From a virus: DNA of 20,843 bases. The stretch spans positions 1 through 20,843 of the IMG/VR virus record IMGVR_UViG_3300032086_000164. One strand, 5' to 3'. Below the pieces are notes generated by a model. The model made no database searches. It was not told the DNA's origin and saw nothing but the letters and a program-made list of their open reading frames with translations. The translations under genes were made by a program, and so were the position numbers. Below are positions 9,202 through 17,169 of the stretch, piece by piece (the stretch's first letter is position 1; each line of letters opens with the position of its first letter).

Positions 9202-11397
9202 TTAAAATACTACCTCTAATGCTACACCTAATACCTTCAAAGGCAAAGGTGCTGTTTGTGTTATCTTTAATGTAGGCTCTCTGTCATAACCTAAAAAGAA
9301 AAACTCTTTCTTTCCTGTTACTTTCGCTACTGGAGCTGCTACATCAAAAGCAACATCTCTAATAACTAAACTTTTAGCAGTATTATCTGCTGCTTGTAAA
9401 GCTACATTTAAAGAATCTGATAAATCTATCACTGCCCTAGATATACGCTTTATTTCACCTGTTAATGGACCTGTAGATACTTCTCTATCTATTGGCATAG
9501 TTTCTAGGCTAGGTTCATAATTAAAACCAACTATTACACCAGCACTATGTGCTACATCAAATGTAATAGTATCACTAGCTGATGTTGTAAATGATCCTAA
9601 TGAAAATGTACCATCAACAGCATTAACAGTTTCTTCTGTTAAGTGAGCTGGACTGTTATGGACACGACCTGAAGTAATCGTAATTGCAGCATTGTCAGCA
9701 GGTGAAGAAGCTAAACTAGAATCTAATACAATCGTATATCCACTAGCAGTTTCAGTTACAGTTTGTATTTTATAACTACCAGTAACTCCAGCAATAGTAA
9801 TAACATCACCAGTATTAGGTGCAGATGTATATCCATCTACGTTTAAACTTGTTCCTGTTTGACTAGCTCCATTGACTAATGGAGTACCTTGTTGATTAAC
9901 TGTAGTTGTTGCAGAACAATCTAATGTTAAATCATCCTGTTCAGCAAACTTTTCTAATGTATATACAGTTCCACCTTCTATATCTCTTTTAACAACACAA
10001 AATAAGTTTTCATTAACAGCTGTAATACTAGTAAACTCATCACCACTCTTTGTACTCCATAATGTCCAACCAGCTATCTTTTCTGCACGTACACTATGAA
10101 ACAATGCTAGTGTTCCGTCATTGTTAGTAAAAAAAGCAAACTGTTCTGGTCTAGTTGTAGTACCTGTTATCATAGCCATATCGACTGGACCATTAACTAA
10201 ATGAGATGCTAGGATAGATATAGACGTAGAAGCATAAGCATTTTCTACATCACTAAATAAATACTCTCTAATCGACTTACCATTTTTTTGTGCATACAAT
10301 GTTGCACCATCAAATATAATAGGCTTTGCTCTACTACAACCATAAGGCGTTTGTCTAAGGAATGTAATATTAGCTGGTGTAACTGCAGAAGTATCTGTAG
10401 ATGTAGGAACAAAGTATTCACCACCATCTGTTAATACTTGTAAGTTTCTAGAAGATACTAAGTGTCTAATCTCGTTTACTCTATCACCAGATACAAATAC
10501 ATTAATAGCTTCATCAGCAAGTCCAGTACCTACATCAAAATTAAAATATCCACCAACTTGTGATCCTATTACAGCAGCAGGAGCATCTCTTACTCCTGCA
10601 AAGTATAGTCTATTATCATGAAAGGTAACTGCTTGAGGAAATCCTCTTTCAGCAGATATTAATTGTTCTTCAAAATTTGCATGAGGTCCAGTAGTACCAA
10701 CATCTTCTAATACAGTAGCAGTTGCTACTGTAGCATTAGTCCTAGCAGTAATAAAAACTTGTTTACCATTTATCTTTAAATAAGTATTGACATGATCTGT
10801 TGTAAAAAAATCTGCACTTGCTGTTAGTGTTCTACCTGTACCAGTAGCATGAGAAGATAATGTAATTGTTAAACTAGCAGCAGCATATTTATAAAATGGT
10901 TGTGTTGTTTTATTTACACCACCTACTGATACACTAGTATCTTCTTCAAACTCAAATGCAGATACAGTAAATGTAGTAGCACTTGTTCTTTTAATTTCTC
11001 TAATAGTATTATTTCTATGTGTTAAAAATACCGTATCTCCAAACTGTGCAAAGTTTAATTCAAATAACTGTGCTGTATTCCAATTACATCCAGAAGTAAT
11101 ATTTGTTTGTATCGATGCACCATTAGATCCAAAAACATCTAATCTATTATTAGATAAAACAAATACTGCTAGTTCATCATTAGAAAATATAAATGGTATA
11201 ACTCTAGATTCTCCTGGCAAAGTTGCTTTGTATGTAGTTCCAGGTCTACGCATAATACCACCTTCATCTAGTAAGTACCAATTACGTAAAGTCTTTGCTC
11301 CACTAAAGTAAGCATTAGCATCTGTTCTTGTAACTAATAAAGGATTAAGTTCACCACTTGAAAAGTTGGTATAAACAGTTCTTAGTGTACTAGCCAT
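9202..11397 (-). CDS. Tail tubular protein B (T7 gp12-like nozzle protein)
   Basis: The 731-residue product starts with the characteristic TNFSSGELNPLLVTRTD and continues with ALKRNW-like AKTLRNWYLLDEGGIMRRPG, the signature N-terminus of tubular protein B. In T7-like phages six copies form the tail nozzle below tubular protein A. The rest is beta-rich with Thr, Ser and Val, including GNQVGGYFNFD-like GSQVGGYFNFDVG, HDNRLYFAG and a C-terminal FFLGYDREPTLKITQ. The length is close to T7 gp12 (about 794). The ATG at 11397 overlaps the preceding TAA as TAATG, with AGGGGG five to six bases upstream as ribosome binding site. Tight coupling to tubular protein A supports the call. Confidence 0.93.
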   Translation of the reverse strand: MASTLRTVYTNFSSGELNPLLVTRTDANAYFSGAKTLRNWYLLDEGGIMRRPGTTYKATLPGESRVIPFIFSNDELAVFVLSNNRLDVFGSNGASIQTNITSGCNWNTAQLFELNFAQFGDTVFLTHRNNTIREIKRTSATTFTVSAFEFEEDTSVSVGGVNKTTQPFYKYAAASLTITLSSHATGTGRTLTASADFFTTDHVNTYLKINGKQVFITARTNATVATATVLEDVGTTGPHANFEEQLISAERGFPQAVTFHDNRLYFAGVRDAPAAVIGSQVGGYFNFDVGTGLADEAINVFVSGDRVNEIRHLVSSRNLQVLTDGGEYFVPTSTDTSAVTPANITFLRQTPYGCSRAKPIIFDGATLYAQKNGKSIREYLFSDVENAYASTSISILASHLVNGPVDMAMITGTTTRPEQFAFFTNNDGTLALFHSVRAEKIAGWTLWSTKSGDEFTSITAVNENLFCVVKRDIEGGTVYTLEKFAEQDDLTLDCSATTTVNQQGTPLVNGASQTGTSLNVDGYTSAPNTGDVITIAGVTGSYKIQTVTETASGYTIVLDSSLASSPADNAAITITSGRVHNSPAHLTEETVNAVDGTFSLGSFTTSASDTITFDVAHSAGVIVGFNYEPSLETMPIDREVSTGPLTGEIKRISRAVIDLSDSLNVALQAADNTAKSLVIRDVAFDVAAPVAKVTGKKEFFFLGYDREPTLKITQTAPLPLKVLGVALEVVF

Positions 11398-11993
11398 TAG
11401 TACCCCCTAGTGGTTAATCTGTTTGTTATAAATCTCTTTGTACTTAATTTTTTGTTTGTTACTTCTTGACTATCAGTATTCTTAGCAATTAACATTTGTC
11501 TTTCCGCTTCATCACTAAACTGTTTAATCATAGCTGCATCTCTAGCTACTGATCCAGCAAATCTAGAAGCTAATTTTAATTCTAGTGCATCTTTAAAATA
11601 TGCAGGAAACTCTGATTCATCTTGTCTAAATATATAATCAGCAATTAACGCTGACTGTGAATCATATCCATTAACAAATACTTTATCTCCATATCTAGCA
11701 TACTCAATAGGTACATCAGCGACTGTAATAGTATTTAATTGTAATAAATCTGGTGAAGTAGGTAGCTGATAAGCATATTCATATCTACCTGTAGGTGTTG
11801 CAGTTAATAAAGAAAGTTGTTGTTGTTCTGTTGCAAATCTCCATCTGTGTCTACACAATGTTGATTGCAATATATTTTCATAAATATTAGAAGCTACTAA
11901 TGCTTCTGTTGAACCATCATCAAAAGAAGATATAGGTTGTGCACCTATCATGGTCAAAGCTCTTGCGCAAATGTCTACTTTAGTATCTGCCAT
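11397..11993 (-). CDS. Tail tubular protein A (T7 gp11-like adaptor)
   Basis: At 198 residues it matches the usual size of tubular protein A, the gatekeeper ring between portal and nozzle. Diagnostic features are DICARALTMIGAQPISSFDDGS near the N-terminus (given in part; residues 7 onward), a HRWRFATEQ segment around residue 50, and a helical C-terminus with ALELKLASRFAG and MIKQFSDEAERQ. The ATG at 11993 is fixed by homology of the N-terminus, yet no Shine-Dalgarno sequence lies in front of it. Instead a G6/C6 hairpin ends eight bases upstream. Translation may therefore depend on RNA processing, a leaderless-like mode, or coupling. Confidence 0.93.
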   Translation of the reverse strand: MADTKVDICARALTMIGAQPISSFDDGSTEALVASNIYENILQSTLCRHRWRFATEQQQLSLLTATPTGRYEYAYQLPTSPDLLQLNTITVADVPIEYARYGDKVFVNGYDSQSALIADYIFRQDESEFPAYFKDALELKLASRFAGSVARDAAMIKQFSDEAERQMLIAKNTDSQEVTNKKLSTKRFITNRLTTRGY

Positions 11994-12001
11994 ATTTTAT
12001 A

Positions 12002-12020
12002 GGGGGGAATAAATCCCCCC
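12002..12020 (-). terminator. G6/C6 hairpin after the capsid/decoration genes; possible terminator or RNA-processing site
   Basis: On the transcribed strand the sequence reads GGGGGGATTTATTCCCCCC, a perfect six-pair all-GC stem with a seven-base loop, conspicuous in such AT-rich DNA. It lies seven bases after the stop of the 82-residue decoration-like gene and eight bases before the tubular A start. T7 has its Tphi terminator in the equivalent place, after the capsid gene 10. The bases that follow (TATAAAAT) are not a U-run, so it is an incomplete intrinsic terminator. It could instead attenuate, protect or process the late mRNA. Confidence 0.5.
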
Positions 12021-12027
12021 AATATCA

Positions 12028-12276
12028 TTATGCAAGTAATGCAGTTGTTACTGTAGAGGATGTTGCAGCTGATACGATTAAAATATCTACTACACCATTT
12101 GATCCACCACTGTTTACAATGATTACATCACCAGCATTTAAATCGTCTGTTGCTGATAAAAAGTAATCTGCATTATCAATAGTTCCTATAGCATCTCCGT
12201 CAGAGTAGTACCATAAGGAATTGCTATCTCCCATTTGAGAGATCTTCTTAATTGGATTTGAAGTTGCGTATGCCAT
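12028..12276 (-). CDS. Small capsid-adjacent protein, probable head decoration protein
   Basis: This 82-residue protein starts MAYATSNPIKKISQMG and continues with WYYSDGDAIGTIDNADYF and an Ala/Thr/Val-rich beta-type C-terminus. Small proteins with a MAYxTSNP start, a W-Y-S-x-D core and a DYF segment directly after the capsid gene are common in marine and other podophages, as far as I recall, and are usually taken as head decoration or minor capsid proteins. AGGAG overlaps the capsid stop codon and lies seven bases before the ATG, so it should be made at high level together with the capsid. The decoration role is an inference from position and composition. Confidence 0.7.
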   Translation of the reverse strand: MAYATSNPIKKISQMGDSNSLWYYSDGDAIGTIDNADYFLSATDDLNAGDVIIVNSGGSNGVVDILIVSAATSSTVTTALLA

Positions 12277-12285
12277 TATTTACTC

Positions 12286-13116
12286 CTACTCTGCACACTT
12301 CTGGATTCTTACACCATCACCATCAATTAGGACTGCTCCCATTGACATATATGAAGTTGTAAGGTGTGCTACTTTCTCAGGGATATAGTTTACTTCAGTT
12401 CTTACATCTGAACCTACACCCATACCTAGAGATGATTTATGGAAAGCAATAGTGTTTCTGTCGCTTGATGCGATAGATAAACCACTGAAACCCATCCACA
12501 TAAAAGACAACCATCTTTTAGCTGTCATTCCACCTTTGTAAGGTAGATCTGCTTCACCGATATATTCAGCTCTTGAGAACTGATCTATATCTAAAAGGTC
12601 AGACCACTGTTTTGGACCGACTACCCAGTATCTTTGTCCATCATCTGGCACATCATTGTTGCCAAAGATTTCAAAAACATTCTGAGCTTTGTCTAAGTTC
12701 ATACCAGTAGTTGAACCAGCAGAGTTATTAGCTAGTGCAGTTGCACCTGCATCAAAAGTATCAGTGATAATTGAGTCAGTCTTACGACCTAAAGCATATG
12801 CAGCGTTTTGTGCTACAATGTTTCTCTCATCAATGTTTACTTTTAGTTCGTCTAGTTTGTCTACGTAATCAGCAGCATAAAAGTCTGATAGTGTTGCAGT
12901 TACATTCGAGTGAACGGAGTTCATAGCGACAACCTCAGCGTGTCTTGCTTTAGTTGAAGCAGAACCCTTCGCTACTTTTTGGAACTGAACAGTATTACCT
13001 TTTACACCATTGACATTACGTACCATGGATTTCAATTTTGAACCCATACGTTGATAAGCCATGTGAACTTCAGCTTCAAACTGTTTCACAAATGCTTGAT
13101 CTATTGTTGCTGTCAT
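12286..13116 (-). CDS. Major capsid protein
   Basis: The 276-residue product is the shell protein: it follows the scaffold in the head module and has features of phage coat proteins. These include MTATIDQAFVKQFEAEVHMA at the N-terminus, GNTVQFQKVAKGSA, a DFYAADYVDKLD helix, a region with WVVGPKQWSDLL and a C-terminal ALIDGDGVRIQ. An HK97-type fold is inferred. It is somewhat shorter than T7 gp10A (about 345). A good ribosome binding site AAGGA (13124-13128) stands seven bases from the ATG, preceded by the longest untranslated stretch of the window. Codon choice is less AT-extreme than in the ejection genes, as expected for a very highly expressed gene. No slippery readthrough to a longer form is visible. 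Confidence 0.88.
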   Translation of the reverse strand: MTATIDQAFVKQFEAEVHMAYQRMGSKLKSMVRNVNGVKGNTVQFQKVAKGSASTKARHAEVVAMNSVHSNVTATLSDFYAADYVDKLDELKVNIDERNIVAQNAAYALGRKTDSIITDTFDAGATALANNSAGSTTGMNLDKAQNVFEIFGNNDVPDDGQRYWVVGPKQWSDLLDIDQFSRAEYIGEADLPYKGGMTAKRWLSFMWMGFSGLSIASSDRNTIAFHKSSLGMGVGSDVRTEVNYIPEKVAHLTTSYMSMGAVLIDGDGVRIQKCAE

Positions 13117-13228
13117 TGTGTTTTCCTTTTCATTTATTGTTTATTTCCAAGTTGTCGTCATAAACTTTCACTAAGTTATCCATTACTGGGCAAAGTCCAG
13201 TTTAAATCGGCTTGTTGATTCAGATATA
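13117..13228 (-). promoter_or_regulatory. 112-base leader upstream of the capsid gene; likely site of a late promoter
   Basis: This is the largest gap between genes in the window, which is otherwise almost gapless. It ends in the capsid ribosome binding site. On the transcribed strand it holds a 15-base imperfect hairpin (13186-13200, CTGGAC-TTT-GCCCAG, one A-C mismatch). Directly after it comes a stretch at 13165-13185 that begins TAATGGATAACTTAGTGA. The latter vaguely resembles the layout of a T7-type phage promoter (TAATacgactcactata), but only TAAT and scattered positions agree, so I do not assign it. I see no convincing host -35/-10 pair. Confidence 0.4.
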
Positions 13229-13480
13229 TTATATTTTTGTCAGCTTTACAAGACAAGATGCAGGAAAACTATTGACATCTGCATAGGTATATGAACCATC
13301 ATCTTCCTTAATATAACTAGCAAATGTCTTAATTACCCTTTTATTTCTTGTATGTATATATGCTTCAGAGGTAACTAAAACTGGAGATAAAGATTCCATA
13401 TCTTTTTCATTATGCCAACCACTATCTCCAGTGGGATCTTCCCATATAATTTTATATTTTTTATAGGGAAATTTAGCCAT
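13229..13480 (-). CDS. Unknown 83-residue protein between scaffold and capsid genes
   Basis: I do not recognise a function. The protein is basic at the N-terminus (MAKFPYKKYKIIWEDPTGDS), with a conserved-looking WEDPTGDSGW core, then an alternating pattern suggesting a small beta barrel or beta sandwich (YIHTRNKRVIKTFASYI, DGSYTYADV) and a C-terminal ASCLVKLTKI. The ATG at 13480 overlaps the scaffold stop region by eight bases; only a weak AAAAGAAA precedes it, so translation is probably coupled to the scaffold. Its place inside the assembly module suggests a role in head morphogenesis or gene control, which remains an inference. Confidence 0.7.
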   Translation of the reverse strand: MAKFPYKKYKIIWEDPTGDSGWHNEKDMESLSPVLVTSEAYIHTRNKRVIKTFASYIKEDDGSYTYADVNSFPASCLVKLTKI

Positions 13481-14225
13481 ATTTCTTTTGATAGAGATTA
13501 GTTACCTTTGCTATATATGCTGGATCTTTTGATCCATCTTTCCAATATCTTGGATCTTTCATCATAGATTGTAGATCTCTTTCATCTAGTTCTACATCTA
13601 CAACAGTATTGGTATTAGGTAATGGCTTACTTTTAGATAAGCTCATTATTTCTTCTAGAGCTTTAACGCCTTCAGCAGTAGAAGCAAGATTGGCAATAGT
13701 ATCATAGGCATCAGTAGATAAATACTTCTTACTCCACAGATCAGCAGCTTCAATGCGTTCTTTTGCGTTATCCCCCAGTTTTGACATTTCTTCTTGAAGA
13801 TTCGGTAAACCAGCAATTTCATTATTAACAAAAGCCTCCACTCCCTGGTCGAATACTTCCTGTGGCAATCCATTATCTTTACAAATTTGTTGCCAAGATT
13901 TAACAAGATCTTGTTCTGGATCAACTGTAATTTCAACATCTTCTGGTATATCTTGTGGTAGCCTTACTTCATAAGATTCAGGAACGCTAGATTTTCTTTG
14001 GTTCTCATAATCTTCTTGTACTTGTTTGACAAGATCTTCAGTTCGCATACCAAGTTTCTGCTCCAGAGCTTTGTATGATGCACCCAGTTCTTCAACTTTA
14101 ATCTCATTTCTTTCTGTATCCCAAAATTTTTCTGGAATATACTCAGGTATCTGAACTTCAGTAGTGTTTTCTTGAGATACCTCTTGTGTTGTTTCTTGTG
14201 TTTCTTGTACTTGTTCTTCTGACAT
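13473..14225 (-). CDS. Capsid assembly scaffolding protein
   Basis: The 250-residue protein is strongly acidic and helical. Its N-terminus is rich in Gln, Glu and Thr (EEQVQETQETTQEVSQENT). It is followed by YIPEKFWD, a helix ASYKALEQKLGMRTEDL, a segment SVPESYEVRLP and, near the end, MMKDPRYWKDGSKDPAYIAK. The motif order (PEKFWD, LxxSYxxLE, PxxYE) and the place between portal and capsid are typical of podovirus scaffolds, which template the procapsid and then leave it. AAGGAGG stands four to five bases before the ATG and is among the best ribosome binding sites of the window, fitting high expression. The ATG shares one base with the preceding stop (TAATG). Confidence 0.87.
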   Translation of the reverse strand: MSEEQVQETQETTQEVSQENTTEVQIPEYIPEKFWDTERNEIKVEELGASYKALEQKLGMRTEDLVKQVQEDYENQRKSSVPESYEVRLPQDIPEDVEITVDPEQDLVKSWQQICKDNGLPQEVFDQGVEAFVNNEIAGLPNLQEEMSKLGDNAKERIEAADLWSKKYLSTDAYDTIANLASTAEGVKALEEIMSLSKSKPLPNTNTVVDVELDERDLQSMMKDPRYWKDGSKDPAYIAKVTNLYQKKYG

Positions 14226-14500
14226 TATACCTCCTTATCAGATTCAATTCTTTTCTTGATGATAAAATATAAATATCTCATTCCTTCAAGATGTCTTAGA
14301 TGTTCGTTGCTAACATCTTTACCAGCAACGGAATCTACTGTAATGGATCTTAAATAATCCAAAACCTTTTCTCCTATGACAGTATTAAATACTGCTGCCA
14401 TATCCGAATTAAGTTCTCTTTCTTTTTCTTCTGTACGATAAAATCCATCAATAGATAGATGGCTTCCTTTAGGCTTGTTCTGGAGCTGCTCCCAACTCAT
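14225..14500 (-). CDS. Bbp19-like conserved phage protein
   Basis: This 91-residue protein has the pattern of the Bbp19 family, named after a Bordetella phage BPP-1 protein: a segment FNTVIGEKVLDYLRSIT followed by LRHLEGMRYLYFIIKKRI. It is a short, mostly helical protein that usually sits between portal and scaffold genes, as here. Its molecular role is not known to me; a minor head or portal-associated function is plausible. The ATG at 14500 overlaps the 3' end of the portal gene by 32 bases, with GGAGG five bases upstream. An in-frame alternative nearby is not needed. Confidence 0.75.
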   Translation of the reverse strand: MSWEQLQNKPKGSHLSIDGFYRTEEKERELNSDMAAVFNTVIGEKVLDYLRSITVDSVAGKDVSNEHLRHLEGMRYLYFIIKKRIESDKEV

Positions 14501-16049
14501 TCATTCCTCCTTGCTGTTGCTGCATTACCTGTTGCATCTGTTGTACTACTTGTTGTTGTTCAGCTGCATCTCTTATTAGTTTCTCAGGTAAATTCATTTT
14601 TTCTGCTAGATATCTAGCTACTTCTTCTTGTTTCACAATTAGATTTAATACTTGTGGTCCAAATGTTTGACCTAGTGTTGCATTAAATCTATTTACATCA
14701 GCAATATCTTGTTCGTTCTGCGCTCTAGATAATGGTGATTCTGGAATAATTTTAATTTCTTTATTGTTCAATGAAGGTAGTTCTATTCTACCTTGCTTCT
14801 TTAAAATGTAAATAACTCGTCTAATTAATGGCATAATAAACTCAGACTGTAATCTTCCAAAAGACGATCCAATCTGTCTAGATAGATCTGCCATTCTTTC
14901 AGCTACTTCTGTTGCTGACATAGGTGTACCTTTCGTTGGTCCAAGTGTTTCCATGTATAAAGCTTTACGAATATTAGTTCTCATATCGTCTAATACTAAC
15001 TGAGCCACATCAAATCTACCTGCTGCACTAATAGGTTGTAATCCTCTAGATCCTGGAGCTACAGGAATAATTGTTCCAGGCACTAATTGAATGTTATCTG
15101 GATTAATAACTCCATCATCTTCTAACTGATAGATACCAGATATATTCATCTGTGCGTTTTCTAAAATTAGTTCAATCGTTAAGTTTGTTGTCTTAATAGC
15201 TGACATAGCATTAAACACTGGTCCACGACCATATACTTCACCACTAGCTTTGTTCCATCTAAATGTAATAAAGGGATTAGAACCTTGTCCTTCAAACTGA
15301 TCTTCAAATATTATTTGTTCATGATCTTTGACACAAACAACATAGTCATAAACTTCCTTGTTTGGATCTTTATAGTTTCTCATTGTACCTTCAATAACAG
15401 TACACTTAGCATCTGGTTCATTTAAAATCTTATCTTCTAATGATTCTAATTCGGCATCTGGATATAATATTTTTAAATCGCCTAATCTGATTTGACGTTT
15501 TCTATAGACACAGTCAATTCTATTATCTGGTCCAGAGTTTAAATATACATGGGGTAATGGAATAGAATTAAATACAATAGGGTTAGTTGAGTTACCTTCA
15601 TTTACTAACATCACACCAGTACCAATAGCTAGATCCATAAATGATTCATGTACTTCTTGATTAAAGTTAGAAGCATGAAGTATCTCAAATATATAATTAG
15701 TTATTTCATCTAACTGTTCATCTACTTGTGGAGCTAGTTGAGGTGGTATCTCAATACCTGCTTTTAAATTAATCCATCTACCGAAAGTAGGAGTAATACC
15801 TGCTTGTAATCTTGATGCAAACTCTTGAATACCTACAACAGCAGTTTCATCAAAGATTCTATCTGTTCTTTTTTCTCCAGGTGATTCATCATAAAATGCT
15901 TCTCTGCCTGGCATTGTATATTCATAGGCTTCTTCAAACTTAGGAATCCAATGTGTCTTTAATTGTTCTGCATGACTAAATCTTTTTAGAAATGTTTTGG
16001 AGTTCATCACTCCTGTATTAGGAGCTGATCTATAATTAAAACTATACAT
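14469..16049 (-). CDS. Portal protein (T7 gp8-like head-to-tail connector)
   Basis: The 526-residue protein matches the T7-type head-tail connecting protein: KTHWIPKFEEAYEYTMPGRE, then RTDRIFDETAVVGIQEFASR and LQAGITPTFGRWINL near the N-terminus, VYRKRQIRLGDLKILYPDAE in the middle, and PMSATEVAERM plus RLQSEFIMPLIRRV in the C-terminal half. Length agrees with T7 gp8 (536). The portal is a dodecameric ring at one capsid vertex, through which TerL pumps DNA and to which tubular protein A binds. The C-terminus is very Gln-rich (about residues 493-515). The ATG overlaps the previous TAA as TAATG; only a weak purine stretch precedes it, suggesting coupled translation. Confidence 0.95.
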   Translation of the reverse strand: MYSFNYRSAPNTGVMNSKTFLKRFSHAEQLKTHWIPKFEEAYEYTMPGREAFYDESPGEKRTDRIFDETAVVGIQEFASRLQAGITPTFGRWINLKAGIEIPPQLAPQVDEQLDEITNYIFEILHASNFNQEVHESFMDLAIGTGVMLVNEGNSTNPIVFNSIPLPHVYLNSGPDNRIDCVYRKRQIRLGDLKILYPDAELESLEDKILNEPDAKCTVIEGTMRNYKDPNKEVYDYVVCVKDHEQIIFEDQFEGQGSNPFITFRWNKASGEVYGRGPVFNAMSAIKTTNLTIELILENAQMNISGIYQLEDDGVINPDNIQLVPGTIIPVAPGSRGLQPISAAGRFDVAQLVLDDMRTNIRKALYMETLGPTKGTPMSATEVAERMADLSRQIGSSFGRLQSEFIMPLIRRVIYILKKQGRIELPSLNNKEIKIIPESPLSRAQNEQDIADVNRFNATLGQTFGPQVLNLIVKQEEVARYLAEKMNLPEKLIRDAAEQQQVVQQMQQVMQQQQGGMNELGAAPEQA

Positions 16050-16954
16050 TAAGCCATACCACTTGTAATGGTTCTATTTTTTGTTTGGAATAAACTTCTA
16101 CCTTTAACATTTCCACCTTTTAATGATCCTGCTAATTTTCTTTTTCTTTCTTCGTCTGATTCTGCAAATTCTTGTGTAGGTTCAGTAGGTGCTGTTGGAG
16201 TTGTTTGTGAATCTCTATCATTATTATCTCCATTTTGAAAAAAACCTACTCCACTTTTTAATAATTGATAAGTAGGTGAAAAAGCACCACTTACTACACC
16301 ACCCACTAATGTTGGTATTAATCCTTTGACTGGTTCTGGTTGATAACCTTTCTTTAAATAAGGAACAGAAGGTGCAGTTCCACCACCTAAACCTCTCATA
16401 ATATCTCCCCCTACTTCAGATAACGTAGGAGTACTTGCAACAATTCTTGTTGGATCTAATACTGTTGGAGCAAATTGTACACCTCTACCATAATTTAATG
16501 ATCTTTGAATACGTGCTTCTCTTGCTTTCGAAGGTTCATCTAATTGTTCTAATGCACTCATAGTTTCTAAAGATGTAGCTATTCTTGTTGTAGCTCTATC
16601 TGCCTTACTCATAGCTTTTGTTTGATCGACAGTTTTTGGTTGAGATGATTTAATAATATCTGTTACTTTTTTACTTCCAGAAAATAATGATCCTGTACTA
16701 GTTACACCAGCTACTGTTTTTCCATCTTGAGTTAATACAGAACTTTTATCTGCACTTAATTTATATCCAGCTTTTTTTAAATCTGCTTCTTGATTAGCAA
16801 ATGCACCAGTCTTTGTTCTAGTACTATCTAAAATTTTTTGTTGTCTTTGAACAGCAGCAGCTCTACCTTCAGGTGTTTTAAATTGTTCGTATGTTTGGAC
16901 TGGAGTTTTTCTAGACTTTCCACCACCACCAGATGTTGATTTATCAGATCCCAT
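16049..16954 (-). CDS. Unknown 301-residue Gly/Ser/Lys-rich protein next to the portal gene
   Basis: No family is recognised with confidence. The N-terminal 70 residues are basic and Gly/Ser-rich (MGSDKSTSGGGGKSRK) with an EQFKTPEGRAAAVQRQQ segment. The middle contains RIQRSLNYGRGVQFAPTV, then a Gly-rich hydrophobic patch around residues 180-225 (GLIPTLVGGVVSGAF). A Thr/Pro linker (250-262) follows, then a basic tail KRKLAGSLKGGNVKGRSLF. The last motif echoes the C-terminus of the preceding 71-residue protein. The location between TerL and portal suggests a head-tail or packaging accessory, or a minor virion protein. ATG at 16954 shares its A with the previous stop, with GGAG about 13 bases upstream. 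Confidence 0.72.
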   Translation of the reverse strand: MGSDKSTSGGGGKSRKTPVQTYEQFKTPEGRAAAVQRQQKILDSTRTKTGAFANQEADLKKAGYKLSADKSSVLTQDGKTVAGVTSTGSLFSGSKKVTDIIKSSQPKTVDQTKAMSKADRATTRIATSLETMSALEQLDEPSKAREARIQRSLNYGRGVQFAPTVLDPTRIVASTPTLSEVGGDIMRGLGGGTAPSVPYLKKGYQPEPVKGLIPTLVGGVVSGAFSPTYQLLKSGVGFFQNGDNNDRDSQTTPTAPTEPTQEFAESDEERKRKLAGSLKGGNVKGRSLFQTKNRTITSGMA

Positions 16955-17169
16955 TAATCTACTTGTTCTCCTTCTTGATAAAATCCACGACCACCAGCTC
17001 TAGAAAATAAAGATCTAGCTCCTAGTTTCCCAGCAGCAAATCTTTTCCTTCTTTTTTCAGCAGCTTCTTCTTGTTCTTTTTTGATGCGTTCTTCTTCTTC
17101 ACGCTGTTCTTTAAGCTGCTTTTCTAGCTCTGGATCTGGTCTATATTTTGGTGGTCTTAAAAATCCCAT
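16954..17169 (-). CDS. Unknown 71-residue charged coiled-coil protein with RSLF tail
   Basis: The protein has a short hydrophobic start (MGFLRPPKYRPDPE), a highly charged helix from about 14 to 44 dominated by Glu, Lys, Gln and Arg (probable coiled coil), then RKRFAAGKLGARSLF and a Gly-rich end RAGGRGFYQEGEQVD. I know such short charged proteins near terminase and portal genes in other tailed phages but cannot name a function. It overlaps the upstream gene by 13 bases; AAGG lies about nine bases before the ATG. A shared C-terminal motif with the next protein may mean that both bind the same partner. Confidence 0.7.
   Translation of the reverse strand: MGFLRPPKYRPDPELEKQLKEQREEEERIKKEQEEAAEKRRKRFAAGKLGARSLFSRAGGRGFYQEGEQVD

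Noticed and set aside
12277-12300. T7-like frameshift product (10A/10B type) at the end of the capsid gene
   Set aside because: No slippery run is present before the stop, and a ribosome binding site for the next gene directly overlaps the stop codon.
13655-13939. Open frame of 94 codons on the minus strand inside the scaffold gene
   Set aside because: It is a shifted-phase shadow of the scaffold gene with no ribosome binding site or recognisable motif.
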